A DNA stretch of 64,000 nucleotides from Zerene cesonia. Its lineage: Eukaryota > Arthropoda > Insecta > Lepidoptera > Pieridae. Where the stretch lies: positions 620,001-684,000 of the forward strand of contig NC_052106.1 in NCBI RefSeq assembly GCF_012273895.1, given 5' to 3'. Numbering within the stretch: the stretch's first letter is position 1; each line of letters opens with the position of its first letter. The notes under the pieces were generated by a model that saw nothing but the letters and a program-made list of their open reading frames with translations, did no database searches and was not told the DNA's origin. A program made the translations under genes and the position numbers. Positions 1 through 11,169 of this stretch are shown here, piece by piece.

Positions 1-842
1 GAAAATATTTGCATGCAGCAAGTGGAGGCGTGGTTGTGTACAGCGTGCTTACGAACAAAAAGTAGCAAAATAAATTATGCTCCTATATGAAAGCAATGAA
101 GTTACATAAAACAATTTTTTTCTATAATATTTTTTATCACATGTTGGAATACTTTGAGCTAAATCTAGATTACTGTGTTTTTGAAAAAAAATAATGTTTT
201 AATTTAATTCCATAAGACTGAAAACTAAACAAATGTACCGTTAAATGCATAGTATATACTCACCTTAATTGAATATTGTTATCGCGAATAAATTAAAAGC
301 AATGCCCAATCATAGGGGTATTTGATTTCCTTTTTATGTATGTTTGATTAATATTTTTATAATTAGGATATATCAATGTCTTAATTTTTTTATTTATATT
401 TATAATTCATAAGCCGTTGTTTATGAATAATTTAATTATTATATTCATAGCATTTCCGAGAACTTTACAAAGACAAACATTGACATTTCAAATAACACAG
501 CATAAACAAATTAAGCCAGGAGAAGATGCTTACTAGTTAATTCGCATTTACGAAACATGAAGTTTTAAATTCAATATTGTTTTAAAGATATTAATTGTTG
601 TTTTTGATGACCAATCTACGTTTCTAGCATATCATGTCCAATCTATGTTAGTTTCATAAAAATACATAAGAGCTTTTCTTAAACATGTCTATTAAAATTT
701 AATAAAGATCCTCAATAAAGTATGATATAGTTCAAACGAAATAAATCTAAAAAAATAACCTAATGAGTATTCTTAAACACACCTGATTCTCCTACCAAAA
801 AAAAACATGAAAAAATAATAGAAAAAAACAAAAAAATCTCAC
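1..842 (-). other. JNK intron downstream of the first coding exon
   Basis: AT-rich sequence with no further JNK exon visible in any frame. The donor GTGAG lies at its right end (842-838). The next kinase exon, expected to continue the ATP loop with A-A-Y-D, must lie left of position 1. Confidence 0.75.
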
Positions 843-988
843 CATACGATTCCCTGTGCGCCGGAGCCGATCGGCTTCAAGTTCTGGTAACGCTTGAGTA
901 TGGTGAAGCGCGTGTCGCCGACCTCGACCGTGTAGAAGTGCGGGTGGCGGGGCGGGGTCGACATGCTGGCGGGCGCCGCGTGGGGCAT
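843..988 (-). CDS. bsk: JNK / basket MAP kinase, first coding exon (partial)
   Basis: This exon encodes the first 48 residues of a c-Jun N-terminal kinase, the MAP kinase that phosphorylates Jun/ATF-type transcription factors in stress, immune and epithelial-closure signalling. The minus-strand frame contains FYTVEVGDTRF followed by LKRYQNLKPIGSGAQGIV. The latter is near-invariant in animal JNKs and holds the start of the glycine-rich ATP loop (GSGAQG). The ATG at 988 is the first possible start: an in-frame TAG lies at 992-994, and a second in-frame Met is 8 codons downstream. The exon ends two bases into a codon (TG at 844-843), which would complete the expected Cys after GIV, followed by a GTGAG donor at 842-838. 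The acceptor CAG is at 1000-998 after a pyrimidine-rich tract. The exon is GC-rich against its AT-rich surroundings. The remaining roughly 330 residues of a normal JNK are not in the window. Family identity is very secure. The exact start (residue 1 or 9) is inferred. Confidence 0.95.
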
Positions 989-1035
989 CGACTACCCCTG
1001 GAATATGGGGGAGGGGAACATTCGAGAAAAATTGG
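989..1035 (-). promoter_or_regulatory. 5' UTR stub and splice acceptor before the JNK start
   Basis: Read on the minus strand, a pyrimidine-rich stretch (a TTTTTCTCG region, then CCCCTCCCCC) leads to ATATTCCAG at 1006-998. Nine bases of 5' UTR (997-989, containing an in-frame TAG) precede the ATG. This shows that a non-coding exon exists further right. I cannot locate it from sequence alone. Confidence 0.75.
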
Positions 1036-1519
1036 AAAAACATAGCAGAAAATATAAAAAAATAGTATTATAAGAATTTTTTTTTGTAGGTAACAATGAT
1101 GTAAGTAGTTGATGGAATGAAAACCTTTTATCGACTTTTAAGAAATTTTTTGCCAACAAAATCGTAACTTTAATCGACAAAACCAGTATAACACGACGTA
1201 TAAAATAAATATGCTTAGGGTTGAAAACCTCTGTTACTATCGCTTATATAAGAAGTCGGTTGAAAACCGGTTTTTTTAATATTAATTAAAAACAAACCTT
1301 AAAATTTCTTCAATGTAGAATTTGTCCTGGTCTCCATAAAGCGATGCCGGAGATAGGAACTAGTTGCGTCTTCAACAGCTGAATATCGCGCTCTTTTCAC
1401 TGGTAACACTGATATTATTGCGTCTGTAATTTAGAAATAAAATAAATAAAATATAATAGTTTAAAAAAACTATAAAACACGCTTTAACAAAAATCATATT
1501 TTGCAAATTGAAAACTGGA

Positions 1520-1690
1520 ATAATTTTATCAAATTAGTGTATTGTCATCGGTCCTCAATAAATCTACAAAGTTTGAACGAAATCTGGCCGTTTAAAGTGG
1601 GTCAAAATCGCGCCCAAAGAAGTCAGTTACAAACAAACAAACAAACATACAAACAAACAAACAAACAAACATACAGGTGAAGCTAATAAA
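1520..1690 (-). repeat. Dispersed repeat with internal (AAAC)n
   Basis: The block holds 'GGTCCTCAATAAATC', 'GAACGAAATCTGGCC' and 'GGGCGCGATTTTGACCC' (minus strand), followed by CAAA/CATA tetranucleotide runs at 1627-1675. Its style (a sentence on 'aaatctggcc' type target followed by AAAC units) matches abundant short lepidopteran dispersed repeats. The only copy in this window is this one, so the family assignment is from memory and tentative. Confidence 0.45.
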
Positions 1691-1699
1691 AAGCGTGTA

Positions 1700-4600
1700 A
1701 TAATAGATAATTATAGACTGTACAGAAAAACAGGCTTTATATCTATTCACATAAGGTGCGAGCTGGTGCCTGAACAATATACCTTGGAATATAAAAGTTG
1801 TGTCTATACACATTTAGACATCTATGCTCTAAGCTGTAATGTAATATAATTTGTTTATTTTAATAAAGATTATTTCAAATTAACAGTTCACTGTATAATT
1901 TTTCAAATAATTTTATAGCAAACTTAAAACACCTATATAAGGTTCTTGTAGTTTTCCATTGGAAATAAAATGACTTTGAAACTGTTAATATTTTATTTTT
2001 CTTCGTACACTGGATTTTCCAGTCAAGACATTAATAACAAATATTTTAAATTCACTTGAGATAAACTTGATTCTATATTTCTTTAAATAGCATACTTCTT
2101 TCGTTAAGTTGGTTTGATAACGAAATATATCTTATAATCTCACACTACCAAGTTCTAACACTATTGCTATAGAAACTAACATTTGTATTCACTTCAAAAT
2201 CCCACAGGCGCTTACAAAACTCTTTATCACATGAAAACAACTATTAATGTATGTATATAGATACTAACCTATTTTTTCATAATTTTGACAAGGCGAGTTA
2301 ACATGATTGTAAAGCATATTGCTCTGTAAGTGATTCTAATCGAAATAACTTTCAAAAATAAATTTCTAACCGTAAAATTGATCTATATTTATCGAAACAA
2401 AAGATTAAAAACCGAAAACACAACAATCATATCGAAATGAAATTATTTAACGCGATCAAAACGAATTCAATTCGAACGCGCCGCGTTTATGTTATCATTT
2501 CATTACATCTATAAGAACGAGTTATTCTGAACCTCGTTACATTTAGTGAGGAAGGGAAATACTCACGATAACTTTAACATTACCACGGAAATATTTTTTG
2601 GATAAATTGTTTGAGATATTATAATAAATTTATTTCGTGACAATTTAATTTCGTTTCTGAACACCCCATTTTCAAATTTAGAACTTTCGAAAAAATTTAT
2701 GTATTTTTTTGTAACGTGCCACAGATATCTAAATATGGGTAATTCGTAACGGTGAAAAAAGAAGTATAGACAGTTTTGACATATATTTTCATTTAAAATT
2801 CAAATAAATTCGTCGTCGAGTATTAAATTTGTAAATTCAAATTTATTCCTTAATTGCTTAAAATGTTACTGAATGGCATCGTTAAGCTTTTCCCTGTTTA
2901 AATATTCTGCAATACGGAAATTAACGTTTAAATTCTTCATTAAAAAGTGTAACCAAAAATATGGGATCAACAAAATTTACCGCTACAGAATAACGACCTA
3001 TAAACTTGAAAGCTCATGTAGGTAGGAATTTTTAATGTCAATTTAAAACGATATTGCCAGAAGCCTTAACACCTAACGAAAATGATAAAAATAATTGATA
3101 ATCTCACCGACAAAATGAGGTTTGGCGGGAAATTACGTTTTATTTAAAAGTGGCAATTTCGTGGTCATTTAGATGAGTCGTTTTATTGAATATTCATCCT
3201 TTTTTAATACAAAATGGGAAAAAGGAGTTTCAGATTAAGAGCTGTATACTGAAGTATTAAATAATAAGATTACGAATACTTTCGAAATTATATCGAAACT
3301 AATTATTTCATTAAACGTTTTTCGAATCCTCTTCCTTTCCTTCAAATAAAAATGGTAAAACCGAACGCAAATCTGATATTATGGCATAAAAAACCTAATC
3401 ATCTACATCTCTTATTTAAAATTTATACTATACACTCTACCTTTACATAAAACATCAATGAATAGACTTAAATGTAGGTAATTGATGGATTATTTTCCTC
3501 TGTGCAGTGCAGTGAAAGCCGTTTCAGCATTAATCTATTCAAATTGCTACATACATGTTATGAATTAAAGTGAACCGCACCCAGATGCTTTTCACTGAAA
3601 GCACCGCAGTTCAAAATTAAGCCTTCATTCATTGAAAATATTTTGCAGATATATTGTAACTGGCAACATTATGCTTGCTTATCTTTGCCTGTTTTACATG
3701 GGCTTTACGTAGGCGTATTGCATGCAGTTTAATTATAGTTTTGTAATTTAAAATTGGTTAACAGAGAAGCGGAGAAAATATAATAAATAAAATTTAATAT
3801 AATTTAATAATCTGGTAAATAGTTTAAGCTATGCCTGTATGGGAATAAAATAAAATAATCTAAGTGAATGATCAAATCTGAAGTAATGAAAAATAAAAGT
3901 TAAGTATGCGTAGGATTGAGAACCTTCTTGTCTAAAAAGTTAAAATTATTGACCACCAGCTCACCAGCATCAGTTACTCGCTGTGACATAAATAAATATA
4001 TATATTTTGTCTAAAAAGATTTTTCATTTAAAAAATCGCCCCAAAGTGTATAATGTTGCTTATAACTAAACTTTAAGATACACTTCGATGATGACATGTC
4101 TAAATTATTCAATCATCAGTCATCATCATCAATAATAACGTCCCATCGAGAGAACAACATCACTATTAAATACCGCATAATATATTCACTACAAACTACG
4201 ATTCAATTATAGCATAATAACAAATAACGCTTAAAACACCACGAATAACAAACACGGCCACATCATTTAAATTTTAAACGGTCCAAAATCCCATAAAAAC
4301 GAAACTTTCACCTACCTCATTCGTGCAATTCCTAACGTGACTTAAGCAGCAATTAAACCAAGTTGACATAAAACGCAGCTTCATGTACCCACGTTTAAAT
4401 AACGTTAGATAAAAAACTGCTAACAAGAAAGGCGGGCCATTTTTTTAAAAAAAGAATAATTATAATTGGGCGGTACAGATTGGGTGCGTGTTATTTCGTA
4501 GACCTAATAAATTTCCATGAATTTATCACTGTTTAAAGGTTAAGGCCCTGTAATAAAACCTTTTCAGTATAATGTTTAGTACTAAAATAACAATACAAAA

Positions 4601-4830
4601 ATTGACCTTATAATAATATCTATTATACATACCTGTAAGTATACAATTAATTAGTATGCTGTCTTTACACACTACACTAATTTGTATTGTTTCAAAAATT
4701 ATATTGAAATTAATAAACGGGAGTTATATCAGAGTTATAAATTCAACTAATGGAAATTCGAAAACATAAAAAGATAGTTAAGATAGATAACTAGAATCAT
4801 GTACTTCTGTTTACCCATAATGCGACATAT
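1700..4830. other. No gene seen; AT-rich non-coding
   Basis: Long AT-rich stretch without a credible coding frame. A mildly GC-richer patch near 2440-2490 has an EcoRI-like palindrome and CGCG runs but no recognisable element. It may be intron of the JNK transcription unit or intergenic. Confidence 0.5.
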
Positions 4831-4839
4831 ATATAAATG

Positions 4840-5005
4840 TTATAAATATACTACCTGTTCGCCCTGGTTTCGCTCGCGGTATGTAAATAGCCTATGTCAC
4901 TCAGTAATGTTGAAGCTTTCTACTGATAAGATAATTTTTGAAATCGGTCCAGTGGTTTTAGTACGAAAACGATACAAACATATAAAAACTACAAAACTTT
5001 CCTCT
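4840..5005 (-). repeat. Short Helitron-like repeat, diverged
   Basis: On the minus strand it begins with 'ATAATTATAAAGAGGAAAG' and continues with the 'ACTGGACCGATTT' block typical of the Helitron-like elements seen elsewhere here (for example 45126-45293). It ends near a degenerate 'GCGAGCGAAACCAGGG' motif. The terminal CTAG is not conserved, so the limits are approximate. Confidence 0.5.
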
Positions 5006-5361
5006 TTATAATTATAAATGAATGTATATAAATACTCGACCCCTGTCCGTCCCTGTGTCCACTTAAACCAAGCAGCACCACTTGTAGTGCTACTAAAATT
5101 AGCCATGTGTTAATTAAAATGACGCTAAACTCTAGAGCGTTTTAATCCGATGTGCAGCTTAGATTTAAAATGTAAATTATGAGATGAAAACCGGCGGCGG
5201 TGTTAATTTGTTAATCTTTTATGTATAAAAGAATGTCTCGTTGGATACATCGCATGTAACTCAAGAGCGGCTAATCGGATATTAATGATTTTTGGTCGTT
5301 TGATTGTCTCCGCTTGGGTTAAGGTTATTAAATTGCAACAAATGCTTACTGTGGTAAGGCC

Positions 5362-5568
5362 AGGGCAACAATAACTGGTAGTGAATGATTTCAATAAGAG
5401 TTCCCACGACCTTGGCGAATAGCGCGGGAAGACGGGGCACAATGGAGTTTAGTCGGTAGGTCCATTGCCTCTCTAGGCAATGGGAGTCCGACATAACCCA
5501 CGGCCTTTCCCCGGGCTGTGGGTATGCATGAGCATTCTCCACTTTTAAAAAAAAAAGGGCAACAATAA
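5362..5568 (+). mobile_element. Short retroposon with poly(A) and 13-bp target duplication
   Basis: The insert at 5375-5555 (181 bp) ends in A10 and is flanked by perfect 13-bp direct repeats AGGGCAACAATAA at 5362-5374 and 5556-5568. That is the hallmark of target-primed reverse transcription by a LINE. The body is GC-rich and includes CCATTGCCTC...GAGGCAATGG-type self-complementarity near 5461-5490. A related but diverged copy lies at 15503-15690 on the other strand (shared 'GTGGGTTAT.TCGGA' and 'TACCGAC.AAA' blocks). It is either a 5'-truncated LINE 3' end or a SINE; no coding frame is convincing. Confidence 0.8.
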
Positions 5569-5569
5569 A

Positions 5570-7140
5570 ACTTTACTGTTTATTTGAACGTACTTATATA
5601 CCGTTGGATATGCACGTAATCCCTGAGTACTATAGACCATTGTACAATATGTACCACGGACACAGCCAGGGCGCAGCGTTAATAAATGGCTTGCGTTTTC
5701 TATGATGATTTTATGGATTGTGATCAATTGAATCTAGAACCTTCGTGTTCAAAGGCCGAGTCCCTACACAGTCCCTACAGCAATAACATAACTAAACATT
5801 TTTTTTTTTGTTAAATTTATCCCTACCTCAACCAAGCTTGTTTCCTAGTGAAATAATATGGCCCTCAAATGTAAACAACCTCCAACTAATTGGCATAGAT
5901 GCGTGTGTCCTCAACTATCAGACTGACTTATAAAATCAGGCCAAATCTAATAATGAAAAGCATAAAATTTATCTCTCATAACTCTGGTACATAAAAGATC
6001 ATCTATTTAATAAAATTACGAGGGCAGGAGCGTTCCTTTCATATTTTAACGACTTTTTCCATCGCAAGTATGTCAAGTGCGACCGTAATTGGTGCGACCT
6101 CCCCCTTGCGAGGGGGGGGGAGGGGAAAACATAGTGTAGATTGCTGTTGGATCTGCTGTTAATTATATTAATTACAATTAGAAAGACGCGTAAACATAAA
6201 ACCTACATGGATAGCTGTTCCGTACATAGTAGAGAGGAGAAAACACGAAACCCTAAGATAAAAATTACGTGCTATCTGTTGTTCCGGCATGAATATATAT
6301 ATAAATACATAGTAAACGGGCAAGTTTTCCGCAACTCGGCGACTAGCGCCTTGATGATGCGCACGAATATATAATAAATATAACAATAGTTAAGCTCACA
6401 CAAAAGTAAAGTTATGGACCAGTGAATTCCATCAAAGATGCAGAAGTCCTCGCAGCAGCCAGCAAGACTGGCCCCCGTGGATGTTTTATTCTTTAAAATC
6501 TTAGATACTTATCTTTTTTTTACAACATTACCTCAAGAGATTCCCTTTAATAAGAAAGAGAAGTGGCACTATGTCGACCAGATATGAATTCATAATCGCC
6601 TATACGCCATTATAAGACTCTGAATTACGTAAAGGATATAAAAAATAAACCGAGTTCCGGAATATTCCCCGGGCTAAGACTATTGCCATTGCATCAAACA
6701 TTCTTCCATCATTCAGTTATTTAGGAAAAAGGCCCTGGGGTGCAAGTTGAATCAGGGTAAACCATTACATTCACATGTTACCAAAACAACCAACCAAGCA
6801 TTTTAGGTTAGGAAATTGTAGAAATTGCAATGACATGGCGATGCGAATTCACAGATTAATCTAGAAGAGTTCGGTTAAAAGACGTAAACAAAAAGTTTAT
6901 TAGACTACACGGATACCTGTATAAATAAAAAGTCCCAGTACGAAATAAATGATTATTTAATTTGCTGTAATTTGTATTTCATAAATTCTTTTTTACATTA
7001 TTTTTTATAGAGCAACATAGTACTGATGTTATTGAATTTAATATTTCTTTTATTTCTTGCATACGTCTAAAATATATGCTGCCTGTCAACACAGGCACGT
7101 TCATTCGAAATTTATATATTGCAAGGTATTTACTTATGTT
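5570..7140. other. No gene seen; contains a G9 run
   Basis: AT-rich sequence with no supported gene. At 6099-6125 a CCTCCCCC tract is followed by G9-A-G4, giving a short inverted repeat and a G-quadruplex candidate. Confidence 0.5.
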
Positions 7141-7144
7141 GCAC

Positions 7145-7240
7145 AGCCTACATTAGATTTCTGGCCATGCACTTGGTGTTAGGTGATCACCGCCGCCCAT
7201 AAGCATCCACGACATTGAGACGTTTTAGAGTCTGTAAATT
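7145..7240 (-). repeat. LINE-tail fragment
   Basis: The minus strand reads '...GGATGCTTATGGGCGGCGG' then 'TGATCACCTAACACCAAG'. This is a degenerate version of the GGGCGGTGGTGATCGCTTACC tail found at 36.4, 37.65 and 53.74 kb. Too short to define ends. Confidence 0.55.
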
Positions 7241-7259
7241 ATATTGTGTTCATAGTCAC

Positions 7260-8590
7260 TATTTAATATTCCATAATAATTTATGCCATGCATTTACACG
7301 TACATTGCTCAATCGAAAAAAGGTGTGTGTGCGATTCACACATGATAGAAGTGAAACTTCAGTAAATCGACAAAAGAATGAATAAAATAGTATGTATCTC
7401 TGTCATCTCTGTCTCTCTGTCTCATTCTTTGCCGGCTTCATTCTACACATTTTTGTATTTCTGTCTCTTACCTGTCGTTTTTCCGTTGCATCAGGTTTGA
7501 AATCACAACGATTCTAAAGAAGTTTCACTTCAAAAATATACATCACCCCCTCTAATGTAGGTACCTAGCTTTTACCAACAAAGCATTACGACTAGCAGCG
7601 AATTCCGCCCGTAACCTACCATATCCTCTAAGTGCACTGACAGCTAGATACATTTCAGCGGCACACGATCACTCTTCGCGATTTATGACGTTAAGCTGTG
7701 AGGAGTGATAGCAACGGATAGCCGACGATCTCGGCGATATCCTGATATTTATGATCTTTTAAACTTCCGACGTGATGTAGTGTGCTTAACTAACGGACAA
7801 TGCAACGTTTGTGTTCTTTTTTTCTATTTATATCAGGATCATAAAAGGGAGAGTGGAGATATTATCGACGTATGTAATAATAATGATAGAAGCATAGGGT
7901 ATATGTCGTACAAATTTATATTATGCGATAGGTAAGATAATAAACAGCTATAGAAACTGCATGTTAACTTCGTATAGATAGAAAATCGACCAAATTTTAC
8001 GATGTTACTAAACGATATTCATTCTGATATTTGATAAATTGTTAATATCATACCTAAAGATATAACAGTTGAGCTCTATTAAACAGCCCAGATCCTGAAT
8101 CAATACACGAGCAGAAATAATTTTCCAGCAACGTGTCGAGCATTCTTAATGGGTGCTTAGCATCCCTTTATCATTAATAGACCCCTGGGACAAGTCTAGA
8201 CACGTTCGTCACCAACAAATCTACAGTATTTCACCACTGGGGTATGAAATTACAGAAACTCCTAATAAAGTTAGGGGTACGTGGTGCTTAATTTAGTTTT
8301 AGGTTTGAGATAAACATTACACTTTGGTTTTATAATCAGTGAAAAATTCCAAATATAGAAATATATTGCTCACTATGTACTGTCTTTCATAGGTGCTCAA
8401 TTTAATTTATATTAGCTTTAGGGCTAATACTAGGCCGGTATATAAAAAAAAATACAATTAATAGATATGTGAACTGCATGTCACATTTTTAATATCGACA
8501 TCTATGGGAATTTATATATTTTAGAGTAATTCAAATCGTAATGGATCTTCTAATAGGAGTAAGTCTCGGTAAAACGTAGTTTATATCACT
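7260..8590. other. No gene seen
   Basis: AT-rich stretch with a short TCTCTG-rich low-complexity run near 7396-7435. I see no coding frame with family resemblance. Confidence 0.45.
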
Positions 8591-8767
8591 GTCTAAATCC
8601 CAAACTGACTGCAGACACTAAACTCGCTACGCTCAAATAGCTCCGTTGCGACGAGAACGAAAGACCGACATACAAACAAACAAATCTTTGCATTTATCCG
8701 ATTATCGGAGGAATTAGGGTAAATTAATATAACTAGTGGAATAATATCACTAAAATAATATAACGGA

Positions 8768-9250
8768 GTGGCATTGAGGAGGGTCATTAAATTCAAATAT
8801 CTCGGACACATATTGACCCCTAGTCTTAAGGACGATGATGACATTGAAAGGGAAAGAAGAGCGCTGGCAGTAAGAGCTAATATGATGGCTCGTAGATGTG
8901 CACGTTGTTCCAAAGAAGTCAAAAAGACCCTATTTCGTGCGTATTGTACGTCGTTCTACACGTGCAGTCTATGGGCCAGACATGCTCGATAGTCTTACAA
9001 CTCTCTTCGTGTCCAGTACAACAATGCGTTCCGGGTCTTAATGGGGCTGCCTCGTTATTGCGGCGCATCAGGAATATTTGCAGAAGCTCGTATAGACTGC
9101 TTTTATGCTACAATTCGAAAAAGATGCACATCCCTGGTGCGCCGTGTGCGGGCCAGCCCCAATGAGATCATGCGCTGTACAGCGAGCCGGCTTGACTGCT
9201 GGTATGTCAACCACTGCTGCAAACTTTCTGCTTCCATTATAGCATTGTAG
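8768..9250 (+). pseudogene. Non-LTR retrotransposon reverse transcriptase, C-terminal fragment
   Basis: One reading frame runs through the block with a single TAG at 8990-8992. It shows FKYLGHIL, DDDDIERERRALAVRANMM, RCARCSKEVKKTLFRAYC and SFYTCSLW. After the stop come SYNSLRVQYNNAFRVLMGL and RCTSLVRRVRAS. This order is the post-catalytic (thumb and connection) region of LINE reverse transcriptases that are common in insect genomes, where KYLG marks the conserved end of the RT domain. The catalytic palm with the YADD-type box is absent upstream, so this is a 5'-truncated, dead copy. The frame is otherwise intact, suggesting moderate age. An AT-rich tail ending in A-rich sequence follows to about 9380. 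I do not assign the clade. Confidence 0.85.
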
Positions 9251-9379
9251 TAGTGGCTGGCATACCTAGTAGTCACAATTATTTTATATAAGACATGATG
9301 TACTAACATAGTTTTTAAGAATTAATTGTTACTAACAAAATGAGTCTGAGTTACTCGAAATTAAAGAAATAAAAAAATA

Positions 9380-10590
9380 TAATAATAAGTTTTTATCACG
9401 TCAATTTTATTTACATAACAAAATATTAATCATTTTTAGATGTTTATTGTATCAAACTTACTCACAATGGGTAAACCGTGCATTCGATATTAGATTACGT
9501 TATGATCCATTATCTCCTTTCAAATTAATATCTAATAAAACCGTCGGAGCATGAATTTCACTGTAATATCATGAGAACAGCAAATAAAGATGAAAAGGTT
9601 CAGCGATGTGACAACATGAAGCGTAATAGATTTCCCCAGGAATCCACCGTCGCACTGAAAGCGACTTTCCTATCAAAGGATTTTATTATTAGCAATTTTA
9701 AGAACTATAAACGATAAAAATGTCGTAAATCAAAGTAACATTGAGTCAGCGTTCGAGGGAGCGAGTGTAAAACATCGCAGATTTATTCCATTCGAGGGTC
9801 AGGGGAAAACGGGCGGCTCTTGAAATATTGGAACCAATTATAACGATATCATTTGCTGTGAATGCGGACTGTGCGAGGGCGTTTTTTGTTATAAAGAGAA
9901 TAATAGATGCTGTTTATGAGTAGTTTACAAAATTAAGTATAACTGTTTGTCACTTATGTTGTAAGTGTAAGTCAACTTGATAGTGGGAGTTTGATTTGGA
10001 GTACGTGAATTATATGTGTAAGTCTGGAGCTTTTAAAATTATTGGCCTCATAGTCTGGTCGATGTTTTGTATCTTCGCTACTCAAAAATCGACCTGATAC
10101 GATAGCATATCGAACATATAACATAATCTGGCTCTGTTTAAACAATATTGGAATATATATTTAATTTTTAATGTAACGATCGAAATTGACAAACGTTTCC
10201 TCTTTATAGTATGAGTTTAAATGAAAGATTAGAGAGTTTCGAAGCCTGGTTGTATAAATGTAAATTTAAGTTTGTGAAATGTTGGACAGACGTATCTAAA
10301 TATAAGCCAATTCGACACTCGACTCGCTTAAGGTAGAAACATTCAGATCTATAAAGGTCAAGGGTCAGAAAGCCGCCCACGCTCACTTCATTCAAACCTA
10401 ACATTTAGACGTTCATGTATTTTTAAAGCATCTATTAAATAACATTTCATTCCGTTGAAACAACTCCTACTTGAACTGTGAAAGTTTGCTAAGTTATGAA
10501 TGGTTTAAATATTGTTGATATTTTTGTAGTGTTAGAATGAAACTTCATTAATAGTCGTATAGTAAAGGCGATGCCTAAAATTAGTCAAGT
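9380..10590. other. No gene seen
   Basis: AT-rich non-coding sequence. A somewhat GC-richer stretch at 9735-9890 (start of a 'GAGGGTCAGGGGAAAACG' block) has no family resemblance. Confidence 0.45.
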
Positions 10591-10595
10591 TTAAA

Positions 10596-10961
10596 CAGAA
10601 ACATAGTTGAGAAATTTTGAAAGAATAGAAAAAATTTGATCACGAGGCAGGATTCGAACCTGCGTATCTTGCCTAACCGTAGCAACGCCTAGCCTCTCGG
10701 CCACCCGTGATCCTGCCACAGTAATCGAATTTCTTCTACTCTTTCGGTTTCATGCGCCTAAGGGGCACCCCACGCCATCTATTGAGATGATTAAGAACCA
10801 TCACAACCAATACGAAACATTATTTCAATGATTACAATATTGTATCGATGGAACGCGGCCTTTGTTAAATTTAATTTCTAGTTTTATAGCATTGAAATGC
10901 TTTATAAATGAGAAATTTTGAAAGAATAGAAAAAATTTGATCACGAGGCAGAAACATAGTT
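10596..10961 (-). mobile_element. tRNA-derived SINE with 41-bp terminal direct repeats
   Basis: The element (10609-10950) is flanked by an 11-13 bp target duplication, (CA)GAAACATAGTT, at 10596-10608 and 10949-10961. A 41-bp direct repeat occupies both ends (10609-10649 and 10910-10950). On the minus strand the order is: right-end repeat, palindromic module around TTTATAAAGCATTTCAATGC, body with CGCATGAAACCGAAAGAG, then a tRNA-like cloverleaf at 10710-10640, then a T6 run. Related copies or pieces lie at 14142-14163, 18405-18468, 30062-30237 and 41672-41750. Confidence 0.8.
10640..10710 (-). ncRNA. tRNA-like cloverleaf inside the SINE
   Basis: 71 nt. The acceptor stem is TCACGGG/CTCGTGA (7 bp, one G-U). 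The D-arm is GCC/GGC with an A box TGGCCGAGAGG. The anticodon stem is TTGCT/GGCAA. The T-arm is GCAGG-TTCGAAT-CCTGC with a perfect B box GGTTCGAATCC. The anticodon loop ACGGTTA has C where tRNAs have U33, and the body is embedded in a repeat, so I read it as a SINE promoter of Ser/Leu-tRNA ancestry and not a functional tRNA. A T6 Pol III terminator lies at 10634-10629, directly downstream. Confidence 0.7.
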
Positions 10962-11029
10962 TTTATAATTAACACCAAACTCGTTATCTGCCCGCGGCAT
11001 CTCCCGCATAGTCAGCGGAAATAAGTAGG

Positions 11030-11167
11030 GGATGTGATGAGATGTTTCCCCGGGGTAACAAGTAGCCTACGTCTCTCTAGCCTTCTATTTTCAGACATAA
11101 AATCGCTCCATTTCGACGTGAAAGAAAAACAAACAAACACACACACGCATTTATAATATTAGCAAGG
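11030..11167 (-). repeat. Helitron-like fragment
   Basis: The minus strand starts CCTTGCTAATATTATAAATG, matching the TCCTACTAATATTATAAATG start of the full elements. It continues through a GTGTGTGTTTGTTTG run. It lacks the 3' hairpin and CTAG. Confidence 0.6.
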
Positions 11168-11169
11168 AA

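Noticed and set aside
792..1043. 83-residue minus-strand frame over the JNK exon
   Set aside because: Wrong frame. The JNK sequence is in another minus-strand frame of the same bases.
10640..10710. Functional tRNA gene
   Set aside because: U33 is replaced by C, the variable region is odd, and the unit is part of a dispersed SINE.
10609..10950. Miniature LTR retroelement (TRIM)
   Set aside because: Terminal direct repeats fit, but the 11-13 bp target duplication and internal Pol III boxes point to LINE-type insertion, and there is no TG...CA end.
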